64,000 nucleotides of DNA from NCBI GenBank assembly GCA_949358305.1, contig OX442314.1, positions 7,371,060 through 7,435,059 of the forward strand, in the 5' to 3' direction. The position numbers and the translations under genes are program-made. Positions 24,343 to 34,700 of the stretch are shown here, in pieces; position 1 is the stretch's first letter, and each line of letters opens with the position of its first letter. Below the pieces are notes generated by a model. It saw only the letters and a program-made list of their open reading frames with translations. It ran no database searches and was not told the DNA's origin. The stretch comes from Strigamia acuminata. Its lineage: Eukaryota; Arthropoda; Chilopoda; Geophilomorpha; Linotaeniidae.

Positions 24343-27300
24343 TTAACACTCTTCGATCAGCCGACTTGGCTTGTTGACCGCTCTTCCGCTCCTTGTAACC
24401 ATCGGTCTTGGAGATGTTCGCATCGTCTCTGGTGATTGTCGAACCGGAACTGGAATCTCGGCCGCCGCTGGTGCCTGTTGTTCCATTGGTGGTTCCTCGA
24501 CCTCACTGGACTCATCTGCTTGGCTGTCCCCTGGATCAATGTCGTCCGGCTTGCCCGAATCGTCCTTCAGTGGGATGAGGTGGAATCGATTGCGTTGCAC
24601 CGTTCGCTTATCGGTGTTAACGACGTATGAGCGTGGTCGTCCCGCCTTCTTCTCGATGACGCCCGATCGCCTCAAATCGATGATCCAAACCCTCTCGCCT
24701 GGTTGTAGATCTGGAAGATCCCTCGCTCGATGTCGCTTGTCAAAATTCCTCTTTTGGTCCGCTATTCTCTTCTCCTCCTTTCCCCGAAGAAGTTTCGCAT
24801 CTGGAGTCTTTGGCATCAGTTGGGTTGCGGCGATCGGAACTTCGGTCCTGATTTTCCGCCCCATCAGCAGCTCCGCGGGTGAGAATCCGTTTGCTAGTGG
24901 AGTCGCACGATAACTCTGAAGTGCTTTAAAAGCATTGCTAGATTTCTTCAAAATCCGCTTGATGACTTTGACCCCGGCCTCTGCAAACCCGTTACTCTGA
25001 GGATATTTCGGACTCGATGTAGTGTGGATGAATTTCCAGTCCGCTGCGAATATGGAAAACTCTGATTTCAATAGAGTCCCAAATTGCGTTCCATTATCGC
25101 TGACCACTTCTTCTGGCGTACCGTGTCGTGAAAATATCGATTTTAGAAATTGAATCACTTCGCTTTCCTTGAGCGATGTCAGCGTCTTGACTTCTGGATA
25201 TCGTGAGTAGTAATCTTCAACTAGCAAATACCACTGACGATCCAAGTAGAAAAGATCCATGCCAACTTTCTGCCATGGCCGTCTTGGGAATTCCGCCGGC
25301 ATGAGTGGTTCGTGAGGATTTGAGGATTCCTTTATACATTCTGTACACGTGGAAATGCGTTTTTCGACATCCTTCGAAATCCCTGTACACCAAACCGCAG
25401 ACCTTGCCCTGGCTCGACATTTCGTGATTCCTAAGTGTCCCGTGTGGATCTTGTCCAGTATGAATTCACGTAATTCCGCTGGGATCACAATCCTTGACCC
25501 TTTCATGAGTAGTCCTTCTTCTATGGCTATCTCATCTCGGTATTGCCAAAAGTCTCCTAACCCTTGTGGTAATTGATCTTTGGCTGGCCATCCATATTGA
25601 CTGAACTGCCGAAGCTTGATGCAAATCGGATCCCTGTTCTGGACATCAATGATTTCACCCAAGCGTTGGTCAGTTGCTTGAAGATGCTTGGTAATCAGCT
25701 GCACATAAGCTGTCACGCAACCCTCGAGCCGTTGCTCAATGTCGCCATCTTCTTCAGTGTCTGGCAATGGACGCCTTGACAAAACATCAGCCGCGCCTAA
25801 CTCTTTGCCTGGAATGTGCTTGACCGTGTAGCAGTATCGCTGAAGTCGAAGTCGCATCCGCTGCAATTTTGGAGTGATCTCGTCGAGCTCCTTTGTCATT
25901 AAGATGGGTACTAACGGCTTGTGGTCAGTTTCCAGACAGACGGGAATTCCAATGACGAAGTTCTTGAACCTCTCACATGCCCATACGAGAGCATATCCCT
26001 CTTTCTCTATCTGTGCCCAATTCTTCTGACATTTCGTTAAGGTTTTACTCGCGTAGGCAATCGGCCTGAATTTGCCGTCTTCTTGCTTTTGTTTAAGCAC
26101 CGCCCCTACTCCGTACGAAGACGCATCTGCTGTGATCACTGTCTCTCTCGTAGGATCGAACCACGCTAATGTTGGGGCCTTTGATAATTCCTCTTTAATG
26201 GCGTCAAACGCCGCTTCTTGCTGCGTCCCCCATCGGAATTCATTCTTGCCGCCCAATAGTTCATTTAACGGGTGTGCTTTTGTTGCCAAATTCTGGATGA
26301 ATCTACCCAGGTAATTGACTGAACCCAGTAGACTTCGTAATTCCGACACATTTTCGGGTTTGCCCATTTTTCTAATGGCTACTATCCGGTCGTCATCGAC
26401 ATGAACTCCGGCTTGATCAATGATGTGTCCCAGGAATTTTATCTTGGTTTTTCCAAACTCGCATTTCGCTACGTTCAACGTTATTCCCGCTTCTAGCAAG
26501 CGTTGGAGAACCGCACGTAAACGTCTATCATGCTCCTCGATGGTGTCGCCATAAACCAATATGTCATCAACGTTGACTTGCTTGCCTTCCAATCCTTCGA
26601 GAATTTCGCTCATCCTCTTCTGAAAGAATTCAGGTGCTGCATTTATGCCGAAAGGAAGCCTCTTGAACATGTATCGGCCAAATGGAGTGATGAATGTTGT
26701 CAACAGCCGTGATTCGGCATCCAACTGACACTGCCAAAAGCCATGATTGGCGTCGAGCTTTGAAAAATACTTCACTTTTCCTAGTCGACCCAACACGTTC
26801 TCAGTAACGGGCATCGGATGTGTTTCTCGCATTACGTAGCGATTAAGCCTCACATAATCCACGCACATGCGAATCGATCCGTCGGGCTTCGGTGCCAAAA
26901 CCAGCCCAGAACACCAATCTGTTGGTTCTTCTACCCGTTCTATTACTCCCAATAATACCATCTTGTCGAGGTTTGCTTTTATCTCATTTAGCAGAGGAAT
27001 CGGAACTCTTCGAGGTGTCATTAACGCATATGGACTTGCATCAGGTTTCAGTCTAATTTTGTACGGTATTTCAACGCGTCCCAGACCGCTGAATAGCTTC
27101 GGATAAGCTGTCTTCGGATTGAATGACATCTTCGGTGTCTTCTCCGTTTTCACCGCATCAACTCCGCTCCGTCTGATAATGTCCAATTCTTCGCAGGTGT
27201 CGCCATCCAGTAATGGCTGCATTAAACCTTGAACAACGTAGATTGCCGTTAATTTCGACCGTCCTCGGTACTCGATTTTCTCCCATAGCATTCCTAATGT

Positions 27301-28536
27301 TTCCATTTTGCCTTTGGTCGCATTGTGCAAGTTCAGCTCGGGTTTCCGTAATTTTCTATCGGAAAAATAGTCCTTATAGACTTCTTCGGGAATGCACGTT
27401 GTTTCGGCGCCGGAATCTGCCTTGAATGTTATTCTTGCGTTCCTGATCTCGACCGACACATGCCATCTTCCCTGTCGACTGGCAACTCCGTTGACTGATT
27501 CAATGTAAGAGTCCGTCGCTTCGCCGACCCCTTGAACTGCTGCGCTTCGGCATACTCTCGCATAATGCCCTTTGCGATTGCATTTGTGGCATGTCGACTT
27601 TGCTGCTGGGCAATCCTTCATTGGGTGAAATCCACCGCCACATCTGCCGCAACTACTCGAGTTTTTCGATGCATTCCTCGGCTGCGTCTTGGGACCGCCG
27701 TCCGGTTTGCTCGATTTCCCGCTGTCGTCCGGTCGTTCAGTCTTCTTTTTCCAGAAGTTGGATCGTTGCACCTTCTTGGAGTCAACTCGATCCACGGACC
27801 TATTGGTCGATGACGCTTCCAGCAATGTTTTCGACTGCGAATTGACCTGTTCAGACTGTTTCGTCATCTCGATTGCTTTCGCCAATGTCAAGTTGCTTTG
27901 AAGCTGAAGCTTCTTTGCCATCGCCTTGTCCCTGATGCCATTTACTATCTTGTCGCGGATAAACTCGTCATACAACGCATCAAATGTGCAGTGTTTGGCT
28001 GCTGTGTGTAATGCCGTGATGTATTTGTCCATTGTTTCCCCATCCTTTTGCTGGCGGTTGTAGAACATGGCTCGCTCATAAATCACGTTTGTTGTCGTAA
28101 CAAATTTTGCCTCAAAAGCTGCCTTCACTTTCGCGTAATCGTGCTTGTCCGGATCCGCCAATTTGAATGAAGTGTAAATGTCATTTGCTGTGTCTCCCAT
28201 GTGGTAAAGGAGTGAAGCCACTTGCTTTTTCCCCGGTTGGGTGTCTAAATCCACCATGGAGCGAAATAACTCAAATCTGGCAATCCATCTTGGCCAATCC
28301 GCCGCATTTTTAAAGTCAAATTCGTCCGGTGGCTTGCAAATGCTGTGCTCCACTTTTGCCGCCATCTTGTGAGGAATGTTTGTACTAACCACAGTATCAG
28401 TATCAGTTTCAGGTTTTAGGCTGTTAGACAATTTTTCACACAATTCTTCAATATTTCTTTCTAATTCCAACTTATCTTCATCTATTTCCTCTAGGTCTGC
28501 CAGTGCTGACTCAATTTTGAGCGAAATAATGAGCAA
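24343..28536 (-). CDS. Gag-Pol polyprotein of the gypsy element
   Basis: A single open frame of 1397 aa, gag and pol fused without frameshift. In order: gag capsid region; two zinc knuckles CGRCGGGFHPMKDC and CHKCNRKGHYARVC (~296-329); aspartic protease with DSGA (~374); reverse transcriptase with LPFG (~627) and VDDILVYG (~656-663); RNase H with TADASSYGVG; integrase with a His-Cys finger (HTGH ... CTEC), MDLFYLD, SDNGTQF and NGFAEAGVK; and a basic tail. The RT active box reads NVDD rather than the usual YVDD. The start is the first ATG; a start further upstream is possible. Everything needed for mobility except a checked RT box appears intact. Confidence 0.93.
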   Translation of the reverse strand: MLIISLKIESALADLEEIDEDKLELERNIEELCEKLSNSLKPETDTDTVVSTNIPHKMAAKVEHSICKPPDEFDFKNAADWPRWIARFELFRSMVDLDTQPGKKQVASLLYHMGDTANDIYTSFKLADPDKHDYAKVKAAFEAKFVTTTNVIYERAMFYNRQQKDGETMDKYITALHTAAKHCTFDALYDEFIRDKIVNGIRDKAMAKKLQLQSNLTLAKAIEMTKQSEQVNSQSKTLLEASSTNRSVDRVDSKKVQRSNFWKKKTERPDDSGKSSKPDGGPKTQPRNASKNSSSCGRCGGGFHPMKDCPAAKSTCHKCNRKGHYARVCRSAAVQGVGEATDSYIESVNGVASRQGRWHVSVEIRNARITFKADSGAETTCIPEEVYKDYFSDRKLRKPELNLHNATKGKMETLGMLWEKIEYRGRSKLTAIYVVQGLMQPLLDGDTCEELDIIRRSGVDAVKTEKTPKMSFNPKTAYPKLFSGLGRVEIPYKIRLKPDASPYALMTPRRVPIPLLNEIKANLDKMVLLGVIERVEEPTDWCSGLVLAPKPDGSIRMCVDYVRLNRYVMRETHPMPVTENVLGRLGKVKYFSKLDANHGFWQCQLDAESRLLTTFITPFGRYMFKRLPFGINAAPEFFQKRMSEILEGLEGKQVNVDDILVYGDTIEEHDRRLRAVLQRLLEAGITLNVAKCEFGKTKIKFLGHIIDQAGVHVDDDRIVAIRKMGKPENVSELRSLLGSVNYLGRFIQNLATKAHPLNELLGGKNEFRWGTQQEAAFDAIKEELSKAPTLAWFDPTRETVITADASSYGVGAVLKQKQEDGKFRPIAYASKTLTKCQKNWAQIEKEGYALVWACERFKNFVIGIPVCLETDHKPLVPILMTKELDEITPKLQRMRLRLQRYCYTVKHIPGKELGAADVLSRRPLPDTEEDGDIEQRLEGCVTAYVQLITKHLQATDQRLGEIIDVQNRDPICIKLRQFSQYGWPAKDQLPQGLGDFWQYRDEIAIEEGLLMKGSRIVIPAELREFILDKIHTGHLGITKCRARARSAVWCTGISKDVEKRISTCTECIKESSNPHEPLMPAEFPRRPWQKVGMDLFYLDRQWYLLVEDYYSRYPEVKTLTSLKESEVIQFLKSIFSRHGTPEEVVSDNGTQFGTLLKSEFSIFAADWKFIHTTSSPKYPQSNGFAEAGVKVIKRILKKSSNAFKALQSYRATPLANGFSPAELLMGRKIRTEVPIAATQLMPKTPDAKLLRGKEEKRIADQKRNFDKRHRARDLPDLQPGERVWIIDLRRSGVIEKKAGRPRSYVVNTDKRTVQRNRFHLIPLKDDSGKPDDIDPGDSQADESSEVEEPPMEQQAPAAAEIPVPVRQSPETMRTSPRPMVTRSGRAVNKPSRLIEEC

Positions 28537-28737
28537 ATAGTGTCAATTTTGATCAATCACGGGTAAACTGCTTGCTGCCCCTTGTAGTTGGCTTCCCACG
28601 ATGCACTCCACACTTGTTTTTCTGGCTATTTTCGATGCCTGGGTGCTTGGTTGCCACTTCAGTTGGGGTTTGCACAGTCCTTCCCATCAATATCAATCAA
28701 CTGACCAGTTTTTTTAGGTGTTTCACCGCTGCCACCA

Positions 28738-28889
28738 TGTATTGTTTGTTGCTTAAATCAGGAGGCTGATGAAATCATGTGAGACATCCATTGTGGTAAA
28801 AACAACAACTATCGCCACCTTTTAATAACATTACTAACTACTAATACAAGAACGCCATCTGGCGTGATAAATACACAACACATCACACA
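28738..28889 (-). repeat. 5' LTR of the gypsy element
   Basis: 152 bp; pair of 24119-24270. No TATA box could be assigned confidently. Confidence 0.92.
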
Positions 28890-28895
28890 GATATA

Positions 28896-29479
28896 CAGTC
28901 GAAACTCTTTATAACGAATCGCGATATAACGAATTATCGCTATAACGAATTGTTAAAAATGACTTGGTTGGCCAGCCATAGAACACCATGTTAAATATTT
29001 TCGTTATAACGAATTTCGATATAACGAATTTCGATATAACGAATTATTCGTTATAACAAACAGGTTTTCAGGTACACTGTAATACCAACAAGCCCTCGTT
29101 ATAACGAATTTTCAAAACTGATCACATGACTCACAACATCTTATGCCTATGTTAAGAACACATTTAGAAAAAATGAAAGATTTTCTGTTTTAAAATGGCT
29201 GCCAAATGAAAAGAAATTTTGATTTAGGACAAGTTGAACATTTTTAATGCCATTAACAATGGCAAGACGCTACCAATTGTAGCAGTTGAGTTTAATTTGT
29301 CCCGTTTTAACAATTTCAACAGTTTTTAAAAATCGGATCAAATTAACATGATTTTATGAATAAATAATGTTGTTTATGATGACATTTTATTTTTTTCAGC
29401 TAATTCGTTTTAACGAATTCTCGTTATAACGAATCGATTTGTCCGGTCCCTTGCGATTCGTTATAAAGAGTTTCGACTG
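28896..29479. mobile_element. MITE with CAGTCGAAACTC ends (pogo/Tigger-like)
   Basis: Starts CAGTCGAAACTCTTTATAAC and ends with its complement, flanked by TA (28894-28895 and 29480-29481). The word TATAACGAAT is repeated in both orientations near both ends. No transposase. The interval 29480-29837 shows no gene; it contains a CpG-rich patch around 29700-29760. Confidence 0.75.
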
Positions 29480-30592
29480 TATTTTCATTGTGTATTTCCG
29501 TATACTGACACTAGGTGTCATATCTATCATGTCTTGTATCCAAGATGGCGCCGCACAGGTGCACATGTCATCTCTATGATTTTTCACATGTTTCAGCGAT
29601 GAAATGGAACCATTAGTGAGTTATTTTGTTTCTAATAAATAGTTTATATTCTTTTACATTGCTGTCTTTCCTTTTCGCACGTCTATTATAAGTGCATTTG
29701 ACCGTGCGCGTCGTGTAGACGTTGCCCCGTGCGTACGAGCAGTGCGCCGCCCGAACTTCGTTATTTTCGGCATTTAGCACGACGTTTCATGCATATTTTT
29801 CATCGCTCTGCTACAGAAAATTGTGATGTTCGCAAGCAATGACTGGTGCAGCGGCGGCGATCGGTAGTGACACTGTATAAAATCATATGAGCGTTCGGGA
29901 CCAAACGAACATTCGACCGGATGTGGCCCATGCAATAATGGCGAACGACGAGGGACGAACGAGCCGAACATTGCGATTGAATTGAATTATTTGATTGGAT
30001 TAGCCATTCGACGGTAGGACAACTTGTTTATTAAATTTTTCAAAAATGAAAAGCGTCGCACGAAATGTAATAAATAAATTAATAATTAATAATAATTAGA
30101 ATCGAATTGAATCCAATCCAATCCAAATTTTTTTTAAATACCGGTAAGAAGTTTAATGCTTTGTTTAGAAAATTTGATTAGAGAAAGTGTGTACGTATAT
30201 GGACATCCAGCACACATACTGAACACTAACTGGACCAAGGGAAATTATGGATACCGAAACACGTTACATTTGGCTTGTGTTTAATCACAGAATTGATGTT
30301 TGACTCTGTGGCAAAGGAAAAAATGTTTAGAAGGACCTGTCACCTGTGCATAAAACCTTCATGTTTCTGTCATGTGATACATTGAATGAACTATTAATGT
30401 TTTTCAACTACTTTTTTATTTTGCCATTTGAAAGTACAGAGTACATTTTAATAACTATTCTAAAAACAAATTATTTTAAACGAGGTACACCAGAAGGTTA
30501 AAATACAACTTTGAACATTTGATAAACATCTACACAGCGAAAAGCTGCAGTCAATTACGGGCTGTGTTAATCCGCCTCAAGTTCACCAACTA

Positions 30593-30795
30593 TACTCTAG
30601 CCATGTGTAAGTTTGGCCTAACTCCGAGCCTTTTCTCTGGTGTAGTGATACAAGAAAATAGATCCAAACACCAGAAGCAAGCAATAAACTCTGAACTATT
30701 TTCCCTGGTGGCAGCACAGAGCACAGTATAGAGACTGTGGCACAGAGTGAGTAATGAGGCTCGGAGTTAGGCCAAACTTACACATGGCCAGAGTA
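30593..30795. mobile_element. Foldback MITE, TATACTCT family
   Basis: TA-flanked; both ends read TACTCT(A/G)GCCATGTGTAAG into GGCCTAACTCCGAGCC, giving ~45-bp inverted arms. Absent from the matching place in the inverted copy at ~960-1030, so it arrived after the duplication. Confidence 0.75.
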
Positions 30796-31310
30796 TAACT
30801 ATAATGTTGCGAGCGCAAAAAGACCGATTCAAGTTCTCGTGCTACTTATAAATTATAAGTAGCATTTATAAAATTTTAGGGAGTTGAATGGTGAACACAA
30901 AAGATCACACTGGTGCTGATAGACCAGGAACCATTGCACTAACTTTTAAGATAATGACTCTTTCTAGTGCACGTCAAACTAACAATTCGTGTTCATTAAA
31001 TATAGACCTTTTTAAATGTGTGATGCACAAGATTTAAAATATTTTATGTGAATAGCTTATTGAAGTAATATTTTATGTCTAGGAAAGATCAAAACAGTTC
31101 ACACGTGCACATGATTTTAAGGATAGTTCCATAAAGAGAAATTACTTTAATTTTTTTTTTATATAATAAATGAAGTAAACTTTATAACAAATGTAACTTT
31201 TAAAAACTACTGTGCATTTTATATCTTAAAAATATAGGAGCCAGACTATTATCCTTCTTTAAACTTAGGACTAATATGTGACATGTGGATAGCTTTAACG
31301 TAGCTATATT

Positions 31311-31478
31311 TTATTGCTTCTTATACCAATTAAAAGTGTTTAAAATGCAGAGATAGAGAGACAGTAATGACATTACCAAACCTAATCCAACAATACTGCG
31401 GACATCGCTTAACAATTGAGACATTGGATAAGCTCGTTGCTCTTCTATACTCTCCAACAATGTATCGGAGAATTCCAT
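31311..31478 (-). pseudogene. Extra partial DEG/ENaC terminal exon
   Basis: Reads MEFSDTLLESIEEQ, LLSDVRSIVGLGL, VMSLLSLYLCILNT and a stop after KKQ: the run-in, second membrane segment and tail of a DEG/ENaC half, 240 bases downstream of the complete terminal exon of the 31717-37036 gene. The frame is open but the Cys-rich part is missing, and the filter Gly is Val (VMS). It could be an alternative 3' exon; relic is likelier. Confidence 0.6.
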
Positions 31479-31716
31479 ACTTATATTGTTGCAATTCTGA
31501 TGTGAAAACTCAATCAGAATAAAGAGTTGATTTTGAAGTGCAAAAGTAGCAAACTTTACTACACCTTAACGTTGTAAAAATTTTTGAACAAGTTCTTATT
31601 CTTATAGCCTTTAAATTAACAACTGTAAACTATTAACAATACACTTAAGTTTAGAACTAACATTTGAAAAAGATTTAAATTGTCTTGTGCATAGATAGCT
31701 TTAACAATTTCATATT

Positions 31717-34700
31717 TTATTTCTTCATTTGGAACCACGTCGAAAACCTTTTATTCTGATACCAAGCATAAGTGTTTAAAATGCAAACGTAGAAAGACAG
31801 CAAAGACATTCCTAAATCTAATCCTATGATGCTACCGACATCGCTTAACAATTGAGATATCGGATACGCCTGTTGCTCTTCTATACTCTCTAAGAAAGTA
31901 TCAGAGAATTCAATAGCTATTAATGTGACAGAAAAAGGAAATAATTTATTCTCATTGCCATGAAAAACAAATTTGTGAAAAGTATTTTCGCAAGGCAGTC
32001 TACATTTGCATTGTTTTTGATTTGAGTCAAAATTCTTTAAATATGTTAAATGAGCGGTAGTAATTTCTGCTGTTGTGTTACAAACTGGCAAGTCCGGCTT
32101 CCAGAAATAAGGTAATCTGAAACATTTATAAACTGTAGCATGTAACTTAACTGACACAGCTAGGTGTTTTTTTATAAACAACTGGTGTATGCGTATTTAC
32201 AGTTACTGTATGTGTTGCAAACAGGATAAAATCGGAATTGATATGTGTAAAAAGTGAAGTGTCTGGATTAGCGTACCTGCAGTTAACAGTTTGAAACAGA
32301 TTGTTTTGGATGCAAGCATTTTTACACTTGAGATAAGAACTTTTGTTCTGCTCACATGGATTTTGCTTTGTATTTCTTCGTATAGTCTATTTCATAAAAT
32401 CGAATTAAGTTTAAATAAAAGCATGTAAGTATTGTTTGTTTAATTTATTGCCTTAAGTGCTCGAAGTGCTACTAAGTTTCCCCAATCATAGTTTAAAGTC
32501 AAAGATGCCAAAATGTTAACGTCTTCATCCAGATTATTTAGGAAAATCTAAATATTATTATTATTATTCACAATGTGTAGAGTATTTATCCATAATTAAC
32601 AAAATGTTCTTTGACTAATCTTTGCATTTAATTACTCCATTGGAGTGTTGAATGCAATAAATAATAAATAAATATTACCTTCAGATCCTGGTCACATGGT
32701 TTGTGAGGAAATTCATTAGATAATGAAATAAGAAGGTAAGAATTTAGGTCCTTTGATTTTTCTGAAAAATATTGGAAAGGTCAGGATAAAAACGTCAGAT
32801 GCATGAGTTCGTAGAAAGAATTTTTAAAAGACTAATAATTCAACAACATTTGCAGAGTTTTGTGAAAATTATGCAGAATTTTGTGAAACATATGCAGAAT
32901 TTAGTGTAACATATGCAGAATTTTGTGAAACATGTGCAGAATTTTGTGAAACATGTGCAGAATTTTGTGAAACATGTGCAGAATTTTGTGAAACATATGC
33001 AGAATTTTGTGAAACATATGCAGGAGTTGATGTTTCATTCAAGGCAATTTCACCCCAAGTCATTAATCACCTACCAGCAAAAAATAGATTTGGTGATTGA
33101 TGTAAATCATACAAATAGTGTTGAACACCATCAGGTCCATCCAAAATAAATTTATTCTCTTCACTTTTTTGGCCAGTTACGTGTTGTTGGATCAGCAATG
33201 ATGATTTGGGGTAAAATTCCCTTGCATTTGGTCTCAAACTTTTTTCCAGCATTTATTTCCACGGGATTTATTTTCACGGGATTTATTTCCACGGGATTTA
33301 TTTCCACGGGATTTATTTTCACGGGATTTATTTTCACGGGATTTATTTCCACGGGATTTATTTCCACGGGATTTATTTCCACGGGATTTATTTCCTAGGG
33401 ATTTATTTCCACGGGATTTATTTCCACGGGATTTATTTATGAGCCACAGCAACGCATGTCCGGGCACAGCTAGTACGGGAATAAAAGTGCATCTTAGAAT
33501 CGATGAAATACGGTAATCAGGTGCAGATCTAGCATAGGGCTAATGGGGCTTGAGCCCCGGGCCCCCAAATTCTAGGGGCCCCCCAAGACACAGGGCAATG
33601 TACTAAAAAAAAATAAAAAAAAGGTTGCTAAAAATAAGAAAAACTAAGAAAGGTCGCTATTAAAAATTTCGATAAAGGTGCCCCGAAAAAACCTCAAGCC
33701 CCGGGTTCCCGAAAAGCTATATCCGCCCCTGACGGTAATGCTGTTAATAAATGCCATAATAAAAACTAAGGGTGAAGCTGGGTGGTAAAGAGTGACAATA
33801 ATAAAAACATAAATTGAACGCAAAACCACATTACAATTACCTATGTTAACTCGTGAACAATTACCGAAAGGAAGTGGAATAGTATGCTTTGATATATTTA
33901 ATTTAATTTTATATCCATACAACACCTACAAAAATAATAATTTTTATTCATTGTCATTTGTTTTTGGATAATATAAAATACTAGAATACCTCATTCTCAA
34001 TATCAATGATATCATGGACATTGAGTGTTTCCCAGATTTCTTCCAGTGACAATTCGTTGCTGAACAATTGCCAGGGCGATATTTCGTTGCAAGTTTTGTT
34101 GGTTTGTTTCAGTAAGTTTGATCTGGCTTCGTCCATGGCATCATTTTGGTTTTCACCACAGACCGTGACTGACTGAAATTCTGTGTAGCGACGTTGAACT
34201 ATTCTAACCATTGTTGTTACTGGTTCATCAAAGTAGTAGTTGATACGAATTTGCAACCAATATAAAGTGAATCCCGCAGTCACAAATACTAGCATAAACT
34301 TAAGTTTTTTTAAGACACCAAATGTCGTAGTTTGCTCTTTATTCTCAACGATTTTTTTCTTGCATATCTCGTACAGAGGGCGAATCTTATCAACGGATGT
34401 TTTTCGGTGAATGTTTTTTGCAACATAATGTAAATACCAAGTGAGTTCAGGTAATGAAATTAACGCTAGGCCAAAAAACAGGCCAAGATTGCCTCCTAAA
34501 TCTGCCAGTAGGGCAATTGCGTCGTACGTGTATCGCTCTTCATACACACTAATTTTGTCATTAGCAATTGCTAGAGATACAGATGCAGTTTTTTTATCAT
34601 CTGCTATGCCTATTTCAGTGGTAGATGTAAAGGTTATTTGATGACATGGACGTTTACAGCGACAAACATTAATGGGATTTGTGGTTTGAATCAACTGCGT

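Larger units (their letters stand above)
24119..28889 (-). mobile_element. Full-length Ty3/gypsy LTR retrotransposon
   Basis: 4771 bp with two 152-bp LTRs, flanked by the 5-bp duplication GATAT (24114-24118, 28890-28894). On the minus strand the 5' LTR (28738-28889) is followed directly by TGGTGGCAGCGGTG, a primer-binding site of the usual TGG-start kind, then one gag-pol frame, and a purine-rich tract GGGAGGGGGA directly before the 3' LTR (24119-24270). No envelope gene. The LTRs look identical base for base, implying a recent insertion. Its right target duplication overlaps the edge of the MITE at 28896. Confidence 0.95.
29830..31767. repeat. 1.7-kb inverted duplicate, arm 2
   Basis: Reverse complement of 1-1676 plus a MITE insertion (30593-30795). 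It begins with the GATCGCCGCC-type end at 29838-29868 and runs into the terminal exon of the channel gene at 31717. Confidence 0.85.

Noticed and set aside
33067-33252. Open frame ending FFAG then GT, possible channel exon
   Set aside because: Matches a Tc1 transposase block, has no counterpart in gene B, and exons 7 and 8 join in phase without it.
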